Positions 34,282-44,737 of a DNA stretch of 64,000 nt are shown piece after piece. Location of the stretch: contig NZ_CP130713.1 in assembly GCF_030553055.1 (NCBI RefSeq), forward strand, positions 5,456,001-5,520,000, written 5' to 3'. The stretch is from Streptomyces sp. XD-27. GTDB taxonomy: Bacteria; Actinomycetota; Actinomycetes; Streptomycetales; Streptomycetaceae. Below the pieces are notes generated by a model. That model searched no databases and was not told the origin of the DNA. It saw only the letters and a program-made list of their open reading frames with translations. The position numbers and the translations under genes were made by a program. How positions within the stretch are numbered: the stretch's first letter is position 1; every line of letters starts with the position of its first letter.

Positions 34282-37200
34282 ATGGGGGACGAGGTCGTGA
34301 GCGGCGAACTGGTGCCGGACCCGCGCGAGAACCGGCGGGTGGGGGACCTCAAACCCATCCCCGGGCAGGTGGGGCCGGAGTGCCGGGCGCTCGCGCTGAG
34401 CCTGCGCGAGCTGTTCGGCGCGGTCGGCGTCTCGCTGCGCGTCTACGCCACGCGCACACACCACGACCCGGGCACGGTGTCGCGGTACCTCAACGGCACG
34501 GTGGTGGCCCCGGCGACCTTCGTCGAGCAGCTGTTCGTCGACGCGGGCAAGGCGACGGGGCGCCCGGTGGCCGCCGAGGTGCTGGCCCATGTGCACCGCC
34601 TGCAACGCACCGCGTTGCAGGCCACCAACAGCGTCGGCTACGAGCTCCAGATGCTCCGCGACCAGCTCGCGGACGCCGACCGGGAGCGCCAGCGCGCGGA
34701 GACGGTGGCCGAGGCGCTGACCGAGGCGTTGCAGGACCGCAAGGCCCGGATCGCCGAGATGGAGGTGGACCAGCGGCGGCTGGCGGCGTCCGTCTCGATC
34801 GAGCGGGCCGAGTACGACGCCGAGCTGGCCCGGCGCGGGGCGGAGGAGCAGCGGTTACGCGGCGAACGGGACCGGCTGCGGGCGGAAGTGGCCCGCCTGC
34901 AGCAGGAGTTGGACCAGGCGCGGCGCCAGGCCGTGGCGGCGGAGCAGCGCTGCGAGGCGCTGGAGCACCAGCTGCAGACGGCGGAGGAGGCGGCGGAGCC
35001 CGGCGACCTGGCGCAGGAGCCGTACGCGGAGCTGCTGGACCGCTCGGAGGAGCTCCGGTTGGCGGCCGAGCGCCGTGCGCGGGAGCTGCAGGAGGAGTTG
35101 GAGGCGCTACGGGCGGAGCGGGCACGGGCCGCCGAGCGGGACCGGGTGCTGGTGGAGCTTTCGCGCCGCACCATGGCCGCGGCGCAGCTCGAAAGCTCCG
35201 CCGCCGGGGACGGCATCGGCGAAACCGAGCACAGCCCGGTCGTCCGGTTCCTGGGTCCGGACGCGCCCGAATTCACCGTGGTGCACGCCGCCGCGGACGC
35301 CCCCTGGGCCGAATGGATCGCCCACCGGCTGGAGGCGCACGGGCAGCAGGCCGTGCTCCGGCGCTGGTACCCGACGTCCTTCGCCTCCGCCCAGGACCTG
35401 CTGCCCAGCACGGATGGCCTGACCATCCTGCTGCTCAGCGACCCGTTCTTCGACCTCGGGACCCGGGCCGGGATCGACTGGTCGACGGTGATCTCCACGA
35501 TCAGGGGTACCTACGCGCTCCGGGTCCGGGCCTGCGAGGTGGCCGGCACCACGCACCAGGCGGCGACCGCGCTCGCTCCCCTCGGCCTCGGGAGGCTGTC
35601 CGGCGAGGCCGCCACCGAGCGTGCGCTGCTGCGCCACCTGGGGCTGCCCGTCGCCCCGGGCCGGGTGCCGGGCAGCCCGGGCGGGGCCCGCTACCCGCTC
35701 GACCCGCCCGCCGTCTGGGAGGGTGTGCCGCACCGCGATCCCCACTTCAGCGGCCGGGAGGAACTGCTCACACAGCTCCGGCAGCGGTTCGGCCGGGAAA
35801 GCGGCACGGCCTCCGTATGCGCCCTGGTGGGCATGCCGGGCATCGGCAAGTCGCAGCTGGCGGCGGAGTACGCGCACCGGTTCGCCGCCCACTACGACCT
35901 GGTGTGGTGGGTGGCGGCGGACACCCGGGCCCGGGTGCGGGAAGAGCTGGCCCGGCTCGGCCTCGTCCTGGGCCGCGACGTCGGCGGCGCGTTGGAGGAC
36001 CGCATCAGCGCGGCGTCCGACGCCCTTCGTGAAGGCCGTCCATACCGCCGTTGGCTGATCGTCCTGGACGGCGCCGACGACTTCACGTCGCTGGCGGACC
36101 TGCTCCCCGCGGGCACGGGAGACGTCCTGGTCACCTCGCAGAGCCGCGCCTGGGTCTCGCGCCATGACGTCGTGGACGTGCCGCTGTTCACCCGCGCGGA
36201 GAGCACCGCGTATCTCCACCGCTTCGTACGGCGCGTGGGCGCGGACGGGGCCGACGCGCTGGCGGAGGCGCTCGGCGACCTGCCGCTGCTGCTGGGCCGG
36301 GCCGCCCGCCATCTCGATGTCACCGCCCTCCCGGTGACCGACTACGTCGCCCGGTTCAGCGGTACGGAGGGGACGGGGACCCCGGCGGACACCGGGCAGA
36401 TCTTCGCCCCGGCCCTGAACCGGCTCGCCGAGCGGTCCCCCCGAGCCCATGAACTTCTCTGCCTGTGTGCCATGTTCCACGACGGCACCGCCCCGCTGGA
36501 CGTCCTGCGGCCCATATTCCGCGGAGTGGACTGCGACGTGCTGGTGCGCAGCGTGGTGCAGATGTCGCTGCTCTCCCGCGACACCACGCGGGAGGGCGTG
36601 CCGATCGCACGGATGCACCCCGCCCTCCGGGCAGCCGTACGGCAGCGCATCCCGGCCGAGGACCGCGAAGGGCTCACGGGCCGGATCCGCGCCGCCTTGC
36701 GGGACACCGCACCCGGCGACCACATGGAGCCCGAGTACTGGCCGTGGTACGCGGCGGTCATCCCGCAGCTGGAGGCCACGGGCGCGCTGAACCCGGCCCA
36801 CAAGCCGGCCGCGGACCTGGTGCTCGAATGCCTCTCGCACCTGCACTTCCGGGGCCGGGTGCGCGAGGGACTGCGGCTGGCCGAACGGGCCGACCGGATG
36901 TGGCGATCCGAGCTCGGCGAACTCGGCAGTCCTCACCCGAAGCTCGCCGCCTTCGTCGGGCGCCACACGGCACTGCTCAGAGCTGCCGGGGAGTTCGAGC
37001 GCGCGGAACAACTGGACCGCGCGGAATTGGAGCGGCAGCGGCTGGTCCACGGTGCGGGCGCGGAAGATCTTCGCGTGATGGGGCAGCTCTCCAACGACCT
37101 GCAAGGGCTGGGCCGGTACACGGAGGCGCTCGAACTGTCCCTGGCACGGTACGAGGGCCGCCGCGAGCTGTTCGGCGAACACCATCCGGCCACCCTCAAC

Positions 37201-37764
37201 GCCAGGCTGGGGCTGGCCGACTCCCTGCGTCTGCTCGGCCGCCACAAGGAAGCGCGGCGGCACAGCCGCGCCTGCGCCGCCGCCTTCCGGGCCCGCTCCG
37301 ACCTGGGGCACCGGGTCCTGCGGCTCCTCGCCGAGCAGCGGCTGTCCCTGGACCTGCGGCTCAAGGGGGACTACACCCAGGCCCTGGACACGCAGACGCC
37401 GGTCGCGGAGGCGCTCCGCGCCTGGCTGGGGCCGGACAACCCGTACACGTTGGCAGCCGAGCACGAACTCGCGCTCTGCGAGCTGCGCTGCGATCGCGTG
37501 ACCGCCGGCCTCGACCGGCTCCGGGCAGCGCACAAAGGAGCGGAGAAACTGCTGGGCCGCCACGCACCGCTCACCCTCATGGCCCTGGCCAACCGGGCGG
37601 CGGCGGAGAAGACGTACGTGGATCGGCAGGGCGCGGAACGACTGACCTTGCGGGCGGTGGACGGCTACCGCGCCGCCCTCGGGGCGGGCCACCCGTACAC
37701 GGTCGGGGTGACCGCGAACCACGAGACCCCCCTGCGCCCCACCTTCGAGGCGCTGCCCTTCTGA
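34282..37764 (+). CDS. STAND protein: HTH, coiled coil, TIR-like, NB-ARC, TPR
   Basis: 1160 residues. Domains in order: a helix-turn-helix-like segment near residues 35-85 (LREL...TRTHHDPGTVSRYLNG); a long Arg/Glu/Ala coiled coil (~115-310); a TIR/SEFIR-like domain (~335-475, FTVVHAAADAPWAEWIAHRL, ILLLSDPFFDLG); an NB-ARC NTPase with P-loop LVGMPGIGKSQLA near residue 520 and LIVLDGADDF; then TPR repeats to the end. The last three resemble FxsT of FxSxx-COOH systems and bacterial NLR-like sensors; no FxsA/FxsB partner is nearby. The usual catalytic Glu of NADase TIRs is not evident. Residue 192 is a TTA codon (34855). ATG 34282 follows GGAGGGG. Confidence 0.85.
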   Translation: MGDEVVSGELVPDPRENRRVGDLKPIPGQVGPECRALALSLRELFGAVGVSLRVYATRTHHDPGTVSRYLNGTVVAPATFVEQLFVDAGKATGRPVAAEVLAHVHRLQRTALQATNSVGYELQMLRDQLADADRERQRAETVAEALTEALQDRKARIAEMEVDQRRLAASVSIERAEYDAELARRGAEEQRLRGERDRLRAEVARLQQELDQARRQAVAAEQRCEALEHQLQTAEEAAEPGDLAQEPYAELLDRSEELRLAAERRARELQEELEALRAERARAAERDRVLVELSRRTMAAAQLESSAAGDGIGETEHSPVVRFLGPDAPEFTVVHAAADAPWAEWIAHRLEAHGQQAVLRRWYPTSFASAQDLLPSTDGLTILLLSDPFFDLGTRAGIDWSTVISTIRGTYALRVRACEVAGTTHQAATALAPLGLGRLSGEAATERALLRHLGLPVAPGRVPGSPGGARYPLDPPAVWEGVPHRDPHFSGREELLTQLRQRFGRESGTASVCALVGMPGIGKSQLAAEYAHRFAAHYDLVWWVAADTRARVREELARLGLVLGRDVGGALEDRISAASDALREGRPYRRWLIVLDGADDFTSLADLLPAGTGDVLVTSQSRAWVSRHDVVDVPLFTRAESTAYLHRFVRRVGADGADALAEALGDLPLLLGRAARHLDVTALPVTDYVARFSGTEGTGTPADTGQIFAPALNRLAERSPRAHELLCLCAMFHDGTAPLDVLRPIFRGVDCDVLVRSVVQMSLLSRDTTREGVPIARMHPALRAAVRQRIPAEDREGLTGRIRAALRDTAPGDHMEPEYWPWYAAVIPQLEATGALNPAHKPAADLVLECLSHLHFRGRVREGLRLAERADRMWRSELGELGSPHPKLAAFVGRHTALLRAAGEFERAEQLDRAELERQRLVHGAGAEDLRVMGQLSNDLQGLGRYTEALELSLARYEGRRELFGEHHPATLNARLGLADSLRLLGRHKEARRHSRACAAAFRARSDLGHRVLRLLAEQRLSLDLRLKGDYTQALDTQTPVAEALRAWLGPDNPYTLAAEHELALCELRCDRVTAGLDRLRAAHKGAEKLLGRHAPLTLMALANRAAAEKTYVDRQGAERLTLRAVDGYRAALGAGHPYTVGVTANHETPLRPTFEALPF

Positions 37765-37786
37765 GCACCCCGCCCCGGAAGACGCC

Positions 37787-37825
37787 GGAAGGCCCGGCCC
37801 CGCGCGATGCGGGGCCGGGCCTTCC
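37787..37825. terminator. Strong bidirectional terminator
   Basis: A perfect 17-base stem (37787-37803 with 37809-37825) and five-base loop between the converging STAND and kgd genes. Confidence 0.9.
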
Positions 37826-37854
37826 GTACGCCGTATGCCGTGGCGTCAGCGGAC

Positions 37855-40800
37855 TCAGATCTCGAAGACCTCGTTGACCAGCGCCTGCTGCTCCACCTGG
37901 TGCCGCTTGTTCGAGCCGACCGCCGGAGACGACGAGTGCGGACGCGAGACCCGCACCAGGCGCTCCGCCGGCGGCAGGTCGGCGCCCACCGACAGGTCCA
38001 GGTGGTCGATCAGGTTGAGCGCGATGAACGGCCAGGCACCCTGGTTCGCCGGCTCCTCCTGGGCCCACACGAACTTCGCCGCGTTCGGGTACTTGGCGAT
38101 CTCGGCCTGGAGCTCCGCACCCGGCAGCGGGTACAGCCGCTCGAGGCGGATGATCGCGGTGTCCGTGGCGCCGCGCTTCTCGCGCTCCGCCTCCAGGTCG
38201 TAGTAGACCTTGCCGGAGGTGAAGACGATCTTGCGGACCGTCGAGGCGTCGACCTTGTCGTCACCGATGACCGGCCGGAACCCGCCCGTGGTGAACTCCT
38301 CCGCCTTCGACGCCGCGGCCTTGAGCCGGAGCATCGACTTCGGGGTGAAGACGATCAGCGGCTTGTGGTGCGGGTTGTGGACCTGCCAGCGCAGCAGGTG
38401 GAAGTAGTTCGACGGCAGGGTCGGCATGGCGACCGTCATGTTGTCCTGCGCGCACAGCTGGAGGAAGCGCTCCGGGCGGGCGGACGAGTGGTCCGGGCCC
38501 TGGCCCTCGTAGCCGTGGGGGAGGAGCAGCGTCACACCGCTGGTCTGGCCCCACTTCTGCTCGGCCGAGGAGATGAACTCGTCCACGACGGTCTGCGCGC
38601 CGTTGACGAAGTCACCGAACTGGGCCTCCCACATCACCAGCGCGTCCGGGCGGGCCAGCGAGTAGCCGTACTCGAAGCCCATCGCCGCGTACTCGCTGAG
38701 CAGCGAGTCGTAGACGTTGTAGCGGGCCTGGTCCTCGGACAGGTACAGCAGCGGGGTGTAGTCCTCGCCGGTCTCGCGGTCCACCAGCACCGCGTGGCGC
38801 TGGCCGAAGGTGCCGCGGCGGGAGTCCTGGCCGGCCAGGCGGACCGGGGTGCCCTCCATCAGCAGCGAGCCGATGGCGAGGGTCTCGCCCATGCCCCAGT
38901 CGATGGTGCCGTCCTCGACCATGGCCGCGCGGCGCTGCAGCTGCGGCAGCAGACGCGGGTGGACGGTGACCCGCTCCGGGATGTTGACCTGCGACTCGGC
39001 GATCCGCTTGACGACCTCCTGGCTGACCGCGGTCTGCACGGCCACCGGGAACTCCGGCTCGGGCTCGGGGACGTGCGCCGGGGCCGGCTGCGAGGTGACC
39101 TCGCGGACCTCGGTGAAGACCTTCTCCAGCTGGCCCTGGAAGTCCTGCAGCGCCTGCTCGGCCTCCTCCAGCGTGATGTCGCCCCGGCCGATCAGCGACT
39201 CGGTGTACAGCTTGCGCACCGAGCGCTTCTTGTCGATCAGGTCGTACATCAGCGGCTGCGTGAAGCCCGGGTTGTCGGTCTCGTTGTGGCCGCGGCGCCG
39301 GTAGCAGATCAGGTCGATGACCACGTCCTTGTTGAACGCCTGGCGGAACTCGAAGGCCAGGCGGGCAACGCGGACGACCGCCTCCGGGTCGTCGCCGTTC
39401 ACGTGGAAGATCGGCGCCTCGATCATGCGCGCCACGTCGGTGGCGTACATCGAGGAGCGGGACGCGGTCGGGGCGGCGGTGAAGCCGACCTGGTTGTTGA
39501 TGACGATGTGCACGGTGCCGCCGGTGCGGTAGCCGCGCAGCTGCGACATGTTCAGCGTCTCCGCGACGACGCCCTGGCCCGCGAAGGCCGCGTCGCCGTG
39601 CAGGGCGATGGGCAGGACGGTGAAGTCCGTGCCCGCCTTGCCGATGATGTCCTGCTTGGCGCGGGCGACGCCCTCCAGGACCGGGTCGACCGCCTCCAGG
39701 TGGGAGGGGTTGGCGGTCAGCGAGACCTGGATCTGCTCGCCGTCCAGGCCGGTGAAGGTGCCCTGGGCGCCCAGGTGGTACTTCACGTCGCCGGAGCCGT
39801 GCATCGACTTCGGGTCGAGGTTGCCCTCGAACTCCCGGAAGATCTGCGCGTACGACTTGCCGACGATGTTCGCCAGGACGTTGAGGCGGCCGCGGTGGGC
39901 CATGCCGATGACGACCTCGTCCAGACGGGACTCGGCGGCCGCGTCGATCACCGCGTCCAGCAGCGGGATGACGGACTCGCCGCCCTCCAGCGAGAAGCGC
40001 TTCTGGCCGACGTACTTCGTCTGCAGGAAGGTCTCGAACGCCTCCGCGGAGTTCAGCCGGCGCAGGATGCGCAGCTGCTCCTCGCGCTCCGGGCTGGCGT
40101 GCTGCCGCTCCACGCGGTCCTGGATCCACTTGCGCTGCTTCGGGTCCTGGATGTGCATGAACTCGATGCCGGTGGTGCGGCAGTACGAGTCGCGCAGCAC
40201 GCCCAGGATGTCGCGCAGCTTCATCATCGACTTGCCCGCGAAGCCGCCGACGGCGAACTCGCGCTCCAGGTCCCACAGGGTGAGGCCGTGCTCGACGATG
40301 TCCAGGTCGGGGTGCTTGCGCTGGCGGTACTCCAGCGGGTCGGTGTCGGCCATGACGTGGCCGCGGACCCGGTAGGAGTGGATCAGGTCGAAGACGCGGG
40401 CGGCCTTGGTGACGTCGTCGTCGTGGCTGACGTCGATGTCCCGGAGCCAGCGGACCGGCTCGTACGGGATGCGCAGCGCCTCGAAGATGTCGTCGTAGAA
40501 GCCGTCCTCGCCGAGGAGCAGGTTGGAGACGATCCGCAGGAACTCGCCGGACGCCGCGCCCTGGATGGTGCGGTGGTCGTAGGTCGAGGTCAGCGTCATG
40601 ACCTTGGAGACGCCCAGCTTGTTCAGGGTGTCCTGGGAGGTGCCCTGGAACTCGGCCGGGTACTCCATCGCGCCGACGCCCATGATCACGGACTGGCCGG
40701 GCATCAGGCGGGGCACGGAGTGCACGGTGCCGATGCCGCCCGGGTTGGTCAGCGAGACCGTGACCCCGGTGAAGTCGTCCATCGTGAGCTTGTTGGCGCG

Positions 40801-41655
40801 GGCGCGGCGGACGATGTCCTCGTACGCCTGCCAGAACTCGAAGAAGTTGAGCGTCTCGGCCTTCTTGATGGCCGCGACCACGAGCTGCCGGTCGCCGTTG
40901 GGCTTGACCAGGTCGATGGCCAGGCCCAGGTTGACGTGCGGCGGCTTGACCAGCGTCGGCTTGCCGTCCTTCTCCGCGAAGGACCAGTTCATCGACGGCA
41001 TCGCCTTGATCGCCCGCACCATGGCGTAGCCGATGAGGTGGGTGAAGGAGACCTTCCCGCCCCGGGCGCGCTTGAGGTGGTTGTTGATGACGATGCGGTT
41101 GTCGAAGAGCAGCTTCACCGGGACCGCGCGGACGGACGTGGCCGTCGGCAGCTCCAGCGAGGCGTTCATGTTCTTCGCGACGGCCGCGGACGGACCACGC
41201 AGCGTGACGAACTCCGGGCCCGCGGGGGCGGTGGCCGGCTCGGCCGCCTTGGCGGCGGCAGGCGCGGCGGCCGCGACCGGCTTGGCGGCGGCCGGGGCCT
41301 GCGCGGCGGGCTTCGCCGGTGCGGCGGGCGCCTGCGCGGCGGGGGCGGCCGGGGCGGCGGCGGGTGCCGGCGCAGCGGGCTTCGCCGGGGCGGCCGGTGC
41401 CTGCGCGGCGGGCGCCGCGGGCGTGCCGGTCACGGCCTGCGGGGGCGCGGCCACCGCAGAGCTCGTGTCCTGGCCCGGCTTGTAGTCGGCGAAGAAGTCC
41501 CACCAGGCTCGGTCGACCGAGTTCGGGTCCTGGAGGTACTGCTGGTAGATCTCGTCGACGAGCCACTCATTGGGACCGAAGGCGTCGGCAGGGCTCTTGC
41601 CTTGCCCGTCCTGGTCGGTCGAGACGCTCGAGGTGTTGGGGGACTGTGGCGACAC
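37855..41655 (-). CDS. kgd: Multifunctional 2-oxoglutarate metabolism enzyme (Kgd/OdhA type)
   Basis: 1266 residues fusing an E2-like succinyltransferase domain to a thiamine-diphosphate E1, as in actinobacterial Kgd/OdhA/SucA. The N-terminus [20 protein letters not shown] is E1-like; an Ala/Pro linker (~60-150) replaces a lipoyl domain. The acyltransferase core ends with [15 protein letters not shown] (catalytic His). The E1 part has [18 protein letters not shown] and [10 protein letters not shown] (ThDP/Mg2+). It works in the citric acid cycle with an E2/E3 encoded elsewhere, and the family is inhibited by GarA. GTG 41655 is chosen from the conserved start; the purine-rich GGAAGAGGG lies upstream. 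Confidence 0.95.
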   Translation of the reverse strand: MSPQSPNTSSVSTDQDGQGKSPADAFGPNEWLVDEIYQQYLQDPNSVDRAWWDFFADYKPGQDTSSAVAAPPQAVTGTPAAPAAQAPAAPAKPAAPAPAAAPAAPAAQAPAAPAKPAAQAPAAAKPVAAAAPAAAKAAEPATAPAGPEFVTLRGPSAAVAKNMNASLELPTATSVRAVPVKLLFDNRIVINNHLKRARGGKVSFTHLIGYAMVRAIKAMPSMNWSFAEKDGKPTLVKPPHVNLGLAIDLVKPNGDRQLVVAAIKKAETLNFFEFWQAYEDIVRRARANKLTMDDFTGVTVSLTNPGGIGTVHSVPRLMPGQSVIMGVGAMEYPAEFQGTSQDTLNKLGVSKVMTLTSTYDHRTIQGAASGEFLRIVSNLLLGEDGFYDDIFEALRIPYEPVRWLRDIDVSHDDDVTKAARVFDLIHSYRVRGHVMADTDPLEYRQRKHPDLDIVEHGLTLWDLEREFAVGGFAGKSMMKLRDILGVLRDSYCRTTGIEFMHIQDPKQRKWIQDRVERQHASPEREEQLRILRRLNSAEAFETFLQTKYVGQKRFSLEGGESVIPLLDAVIDAAAESRLDEVVIGMAHRGRLNVLANIVGKSYAQIFREFEGNLDPKSMHGSGDVKYHLGAQGTFTGLDGEQIQVSLTANPSHLEAVDPVLEGVARAKQDIIGKAGTDFTVLPIALHGDAAFAGQGVVAETLNMSQLRGYRTGGTVHIVINNQVGFTAAPTASRSSMYATDVARMIEAPIFHVNGDDPEAVVRVARLAFEFRQAFNKDVVIDLICYRRRGHNETDNPGFTQPLMYDLIDKKRSVRKLYTESLIGRGDITLEEAEQALQDFQGQLEKVFTEVREVTSQPAPAHVPEPEPEFPVAVQTAVSQEVVKRIAESQVNIPERVTVHPRLLPQLQRRAAMVEDGTIDWGMGETLAIGSLLMEGTPVRLAGQDSRRGTFGQRHAVLVDRETGEDYTPLLYLSEDQARYNVYDSLLSEYAAMGFEYGYSLARPDALVMWEAQFGDFVNGAQTVVDEFISSAEQKWGQTSGVTLLLPHGYEGQGPDHSSARPERFLQLCAQDNMTVAMPTLPSNYFHLLRWQVHNPHHKPLIVFTPKSMLRLKAAASKAEEFTTGGFRPVIGDDKVDASTVRKIVFTSGKVYYDLEAEREKRGATDTAIIRLERLYPLPGAELQAEIAKYPNAAKFVWAQEEPANQGAWPFIALNLIDHLDLSVGADLPPAERLVRVSRPHSSSPAVGSNKRHQVEQQALVNEVFEI

Positions 41656-41892
41656 GGCGGCAACCGCCCTCTTCCGCTTCCTAAGGTGGTGGACAGCGGG
41701 AATAAAGGCTACGCCTCTTAGCCCCTTACGTGCAGGCCGCACAGGTCATCGTCGCGCAAGTCACATTGATCGGCGGGTTTCGGCGCATGACATGGCGGGA
41801 AACACCCGTGGTTCGGCCTGTCGGCGGGTACGTCGAGACGCGCCCACACCGCTGCGATGTGTGCTTCCGTCGTCGACCCTACGTCAACCGCG

Positions 41893-43017
41893 TCAAACCT
41901 GGTCCCGATCGGTACCCGGAAGGATGACCTTGATCCGGCAGCCGCGGGGTGATTCGGCCACCCCGATGCGCCCGCCGTGCAGGTCGACCGCCCAGCGGGC
42001 GATCGCCAGACCCAGCCCCGTACCGCCGTCGCCGCCGGGCCCGGTCGGCTTCGGCCCGCCCCGGTTGAACCGCTCGAAGACCCGGTAGCGCTCGGCCTCC
42101 GGGATGCCGGGTCCCTCGTCCAGCACCTCCAGCTCCAGGCTCTGCGGGCCGTCGCCGCGCCGGGCGCGGACGGTGACCCGGCCGTGGAGCGGGCTGTGCT
42201 TGACCGCGTTGTCGATCAGGTTGGCGACCACCTGGTGCAGCCGCTCGGCGTCGGCGTGGGCGGTCAGGTCGGAGGGGAAGACGTCGAGGTTGAGGTGGAC
42301 GTCCTTGCGGGAGTGGGTGCCCGAACGGGAGTCGGAGGTGGCGCTGCGAGCCATGCTCGCCTCCTTGAGGATCCCGGCCAGGTACGGCCACACCTCGAAG
42401 CGCCGGGCGTGCAGCGGCACCACCCCGTTGTCCAGCCGGGACAGGTCCAGCAGCTGCTCGACCAGCCGGCCCAGCCGCTGGGTCTGGCGCAGCGCGACCC
42501 GCATCGTCTCCGGGTCGGCGTCCGAGACCCCGTCGACCACGTTCTCCAGGACGGCCCGCAGCGCCGCGATCGGGGTGCGCAGCTCGTGCGAGACGTTGGC
42601 GACCAGCTCCTTGCGGTGGGTGTCCACCGCCTCCAGGTCGGCCGCCATCCGGTTGAAGGAGGCGGCCAGGTCGCCGAACTCGTCGCGGCGCTCGGCCGCC
42701 CGCACCCGGCGGCTGTAGTCGCCCTCGGCCATCGCCTGGGTGACCTCGGTCATCTCGTCCAGCGGGGCGGACAGCCCGTGCGCGACGAACTGGGTGATCA
42801 GCAGCGAGGCGATGATCGAGAAGATGGTGATGATGCGCAGCTCGGTGTCGGAGCGCACCGCCACGAACACCAGCAGCGTGGTGATGATCACCGACCCGAT
42901 GACCAGCGCGCCGAGCGCGGCCTTCACCGAACGGTACGGGTCGAGCGGCCGCAGCGCCTCCCACAGGCGGCTCCAGGCCGCCCGTCCCAGGACGGGTCGT
43001 CTCATGGCGCGGGGCAC
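41893..43017 (-). CDS. Two-component sensor histidine kinase
   Basis: 374 residues. Two membrane helices (about 33-54 and 62-80) are separated by only a few residues, so there is no extracytoplasmic sensor domain. HAMP (81-133), the HisKA box NVSHELRTPIAAL with phospho-acceptor His144, and an HATPase domain (NLIDNAVKHSP; GTGLGLAI) follow. GTG 43017 is preferred over ATG 43005 because GAGGCGGA lies at the right distance and overlaps the response-regulator stop. It forms an operon with the regulator at 43768 and lies downstream of it. Confidence 0.92.
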   Translation of the reverse strand: MPRAMRRPVLGRAAWSRLWEALRPLDPYRSVKAALGALVIGSVIITTLLVFVAVRSDTELRIITIFSIIASLLITQFVAHGLSAPLDEMTEVTQAMAEGDYSRRVRAAERRDEFGDLAASFNRMAADLEAVDTHRKELVANVSHELRTPIAALRAVLENVVDGVSDADPETMRVALRQTQRLGRLVEQLLDLSRLDNGVVPLHARRFEVWPYLAGILKEASMARSATSDSRSGTHSRKDVHLNLDVFPSDLTAHADAERLHQVVANLIDNAVKHSPLHGRVTVRARRGDGPQSLELEVLDEGPGIPEAERYRVFERFNRGGPKPTGPGGDGGTGLGLAIARWAVDLHGGRIGVAESPRGCRIKVILPGTDRDQV

Positions 43018-43027
43018 GGCATCCGCC

Positions 43028-43768
43028 TCATGCGGCCGGGGTCTCCAGGGCGTAGCCGACCCCGTGGACCGTGCGGATGCGCTCCGCGCCGATCTTGCGG
43101 CGCAGCGCCTTGATGTGGCTGTCGACGGTGCGGGTGCCCGAGGCGTCCGCCCAGTCCCACACCTCCGCGAGCAGCTGCTCGCGGGAGAGGACCGCGCGGG
43201 GGGTGTTCGCCAGGCACACCAGGAGGTCGAACTCGGTGGGGGTGAGGTGCACGTCGCTGCCCCGGACCCGCACCCGGCGCTGCGCGTGGTCGATCTCCAG
43301 CTCGCCCAGCCGCAGGATGCCGCTGCGCGGCGTGTGGGCGGCCAGCGCGGCCCGCTCCACCCGGCGCAGCAGCACATGGACCCGGGCCGCCAGCTCGCGC
43401 ATCGAGAACGGCTTGGTCATGTAGTCGTCGGCGCCCACCCCGAGCCCGACCAGCATGTCGGTCTCGTCGTCCCGCGCCGTGAGCATCAGCACCGGGACCG
43501 GCCGTCTCGCCTGCACCCGCCGGCACACCTCCAGGCCGTCGAAGCCCGGCAGCATCACGTCGAGGACCAGCAGGTCGGGCTGCCACGCCTCGGCGGTGTC
43601 CACGGCCGAGGGGCCGTCTCCGGCGGTCTGCACCTGGAAGCCCTCGGCGCGCAGCCGGGCCGCGATGGCGTCCACGATCGTCGGGTCGTCCTCGACGACC
43701 AGTACGCGGCGCTGCGCCCCCGGCGTGGCCGCGGCGGCGCTGCCCTGGGTGGTGTGTGTCTGCTCCAT
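43028..43768 (-). CDS. OmpR-family response regulator
   Basis: 246 residues: a receiver domain with VVEDDPTIVD, phospho-acceptor Asp70 in LLVLDVMLPG and the KPF switch lysine, then an OmpR winged helix (LTPTEFDLLVCLANTPRAVL; SHIKALRRKIG). It begins at ATG 43768 behind AGGGGC and is followed ten bases later by its kinase. The target genes are unknown; kgd follows convergently-independent on the same strand. Confidence 0.93.
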   Translation of the reverse strand: MEQTHTTQGSAAAATPGAQRRVLVVEDDPTIVDAIAARLRAEGFQVQTAGDGPSAVDTAEAWQPDLLVLDVMLPGFDGLEVCRRVQARRPVPVLMLTARDDETDMLVGLGVGADDYMTKPFSMRELAARVHVLLRRVERAALAAHTPRSGILRLGELEIDHAQRRVRVRGSDVHLTPTEFDLLVCLANTPRAVLSREQLLAEVWDWADASGTRTVDSHIKALRRKIGAERIRTVHGVGYALETPAA

Positions 43769-43869
43769 ACGCCCGCCCCTGCGTCGTCCTGAACCCGCGG
43801 CCCCGTGCCTGGTCATGTGCCCGGCCGCCCTTACCGACAAGCAGCGTAAAGGCACCGTACGTAGCTCGG

Positions 43870-44595
43870 CTACGCGCCCCGAACCGCGAAGTGGACCACG
43901 TCGGGGACACCGCGGGCAACGGGGATCTCTTCGGTCCGTACGCCGCAGAATCCGGCATTCCGGAGAGCGTCCTCGAAAGCGGACGAGGGCTGCGCCGACC
44001 AGACGGCGAGCACGCCGCCGGGGGTCAGCCGGGCGGCGCAGGCGGCCAGGCCGGCGGGGGAGTACAGGCTGCCGTTGTCCTCGGTGACGGTCCAGTCGGG
44101 GCCGTTGTCGATGTCCAGGCACAGCGCGTCGTAGGCCTCGTGGGTCCCGTGCAGGTGGGCGACGAGGTCGGTGTGCGCGATCTCCGTACGCGGATCGGCC
44201 AGCGCCCGCGCGGTGACGGCCGACAGCGGCCCGGCGCGGTGCCAGTCGATGACCGCCTGCTCGCGCTCGACGACCGTGATCCGGCTCCAGCGGGGCTCGG
44301 CGGCCGCCTCGGCGAGGGAGAAGCCGACCCCCAGGCCGCCGATCAGCAGGGCGGGGGCGGGCCGGTCGGCGGGCAGCGCGTCGAGGGCGGCGCGGACCAG
44401 CAGCCGCTCGGAGCGGCCGTCGGAGGTGTCCATGAGAAAGCACCCGTTGGCGATGATCTCGTAGACCGGCGGGTCCGTGAGCGTGGGGCCCGCGCCGCGC
44501 CGCCGCAGCACCACCTCGCCGTACGGGCCGTCGCGGCGGTCGAGGACGACCGGCTGCTCGTCGGCGGCGATGGCGATGTCGTGCAGGGGCTGCAT
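43870..44595 (-). CDS. Spermidine synthase-like methyltransferase-fold protein
   Basis: 241 residues resembling the spermidine synthase family: PALLIGGLGVGFSLAEAAAE (nucleotide-binding loop), TVVEREQAVIDWH and LCLDIDNGPDW. Key polyamine-binding residues cannot be assigned and there is no SpeD neighbour, so aminopropyl transfer is unproven. ATG 44595 is chosen for the GGAG six bases upstream; ATG 44607 lacks one. It is divergent from the rhomboid-like gene, with a CRP-like palindrome between them. Confidence 0.82.
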   Translation of the reverse strand: MQPLHDIAIAADEQPVVLDRRDGPYGEVVLRRRGAGPTLTDPPVYEIIANGCFLMDTSDGRSERLLVRAALDALPADRPAPALLIGGLGVGFSLAEAAAEPRWSRITVVEREQAVIDWHRAGPLSAVTARALADPRTEIAHTDLVAHLHGTHEAYDALCLDIDNGPDWTVTEDNGSLYSPAGLAACAARLTPGGVLAVWSAQPSSAFEDALRNAGFCGVRTEEIPVARGVPDVVHFAVRGA

Positions 44596-44648
44596 GCGGG
44601 GCTCCATCGGTCGGGCGTGACGGGCTTGGCGCCGGAACGGTTGCGTGA

Positions 44649-44664
44649 TGTGATGACCATCACA
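44649..44664. promoter_or_regulatory. CRP-like palindrome
   Basis: TGTGATGACCATCACA matches the CRP/FNR consensus TGTGA-N6-TCACA exactly and also the GTGA-N6-TCAC core reported for Streptomyces Crp. It is 54 bases from the start of the gene at 44595 and 73 from that at 44738. Confidence 0.5.
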
Positions 44665-44737
44665 GCGATCATGCGCCCGTCGCACAGGTTCATGGTCGAT
44701 TGTTGTTCCTGTTCAGTGTGAGGGAGGTGGCCGCGCG

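Noticed and set aside
43756..44721. Plus-strand open frame antisense to the spermidine synthase-like gene
   Set aside because: Gly/Val/Arg-rich shadow sequence; the opposite strand has real motifs.
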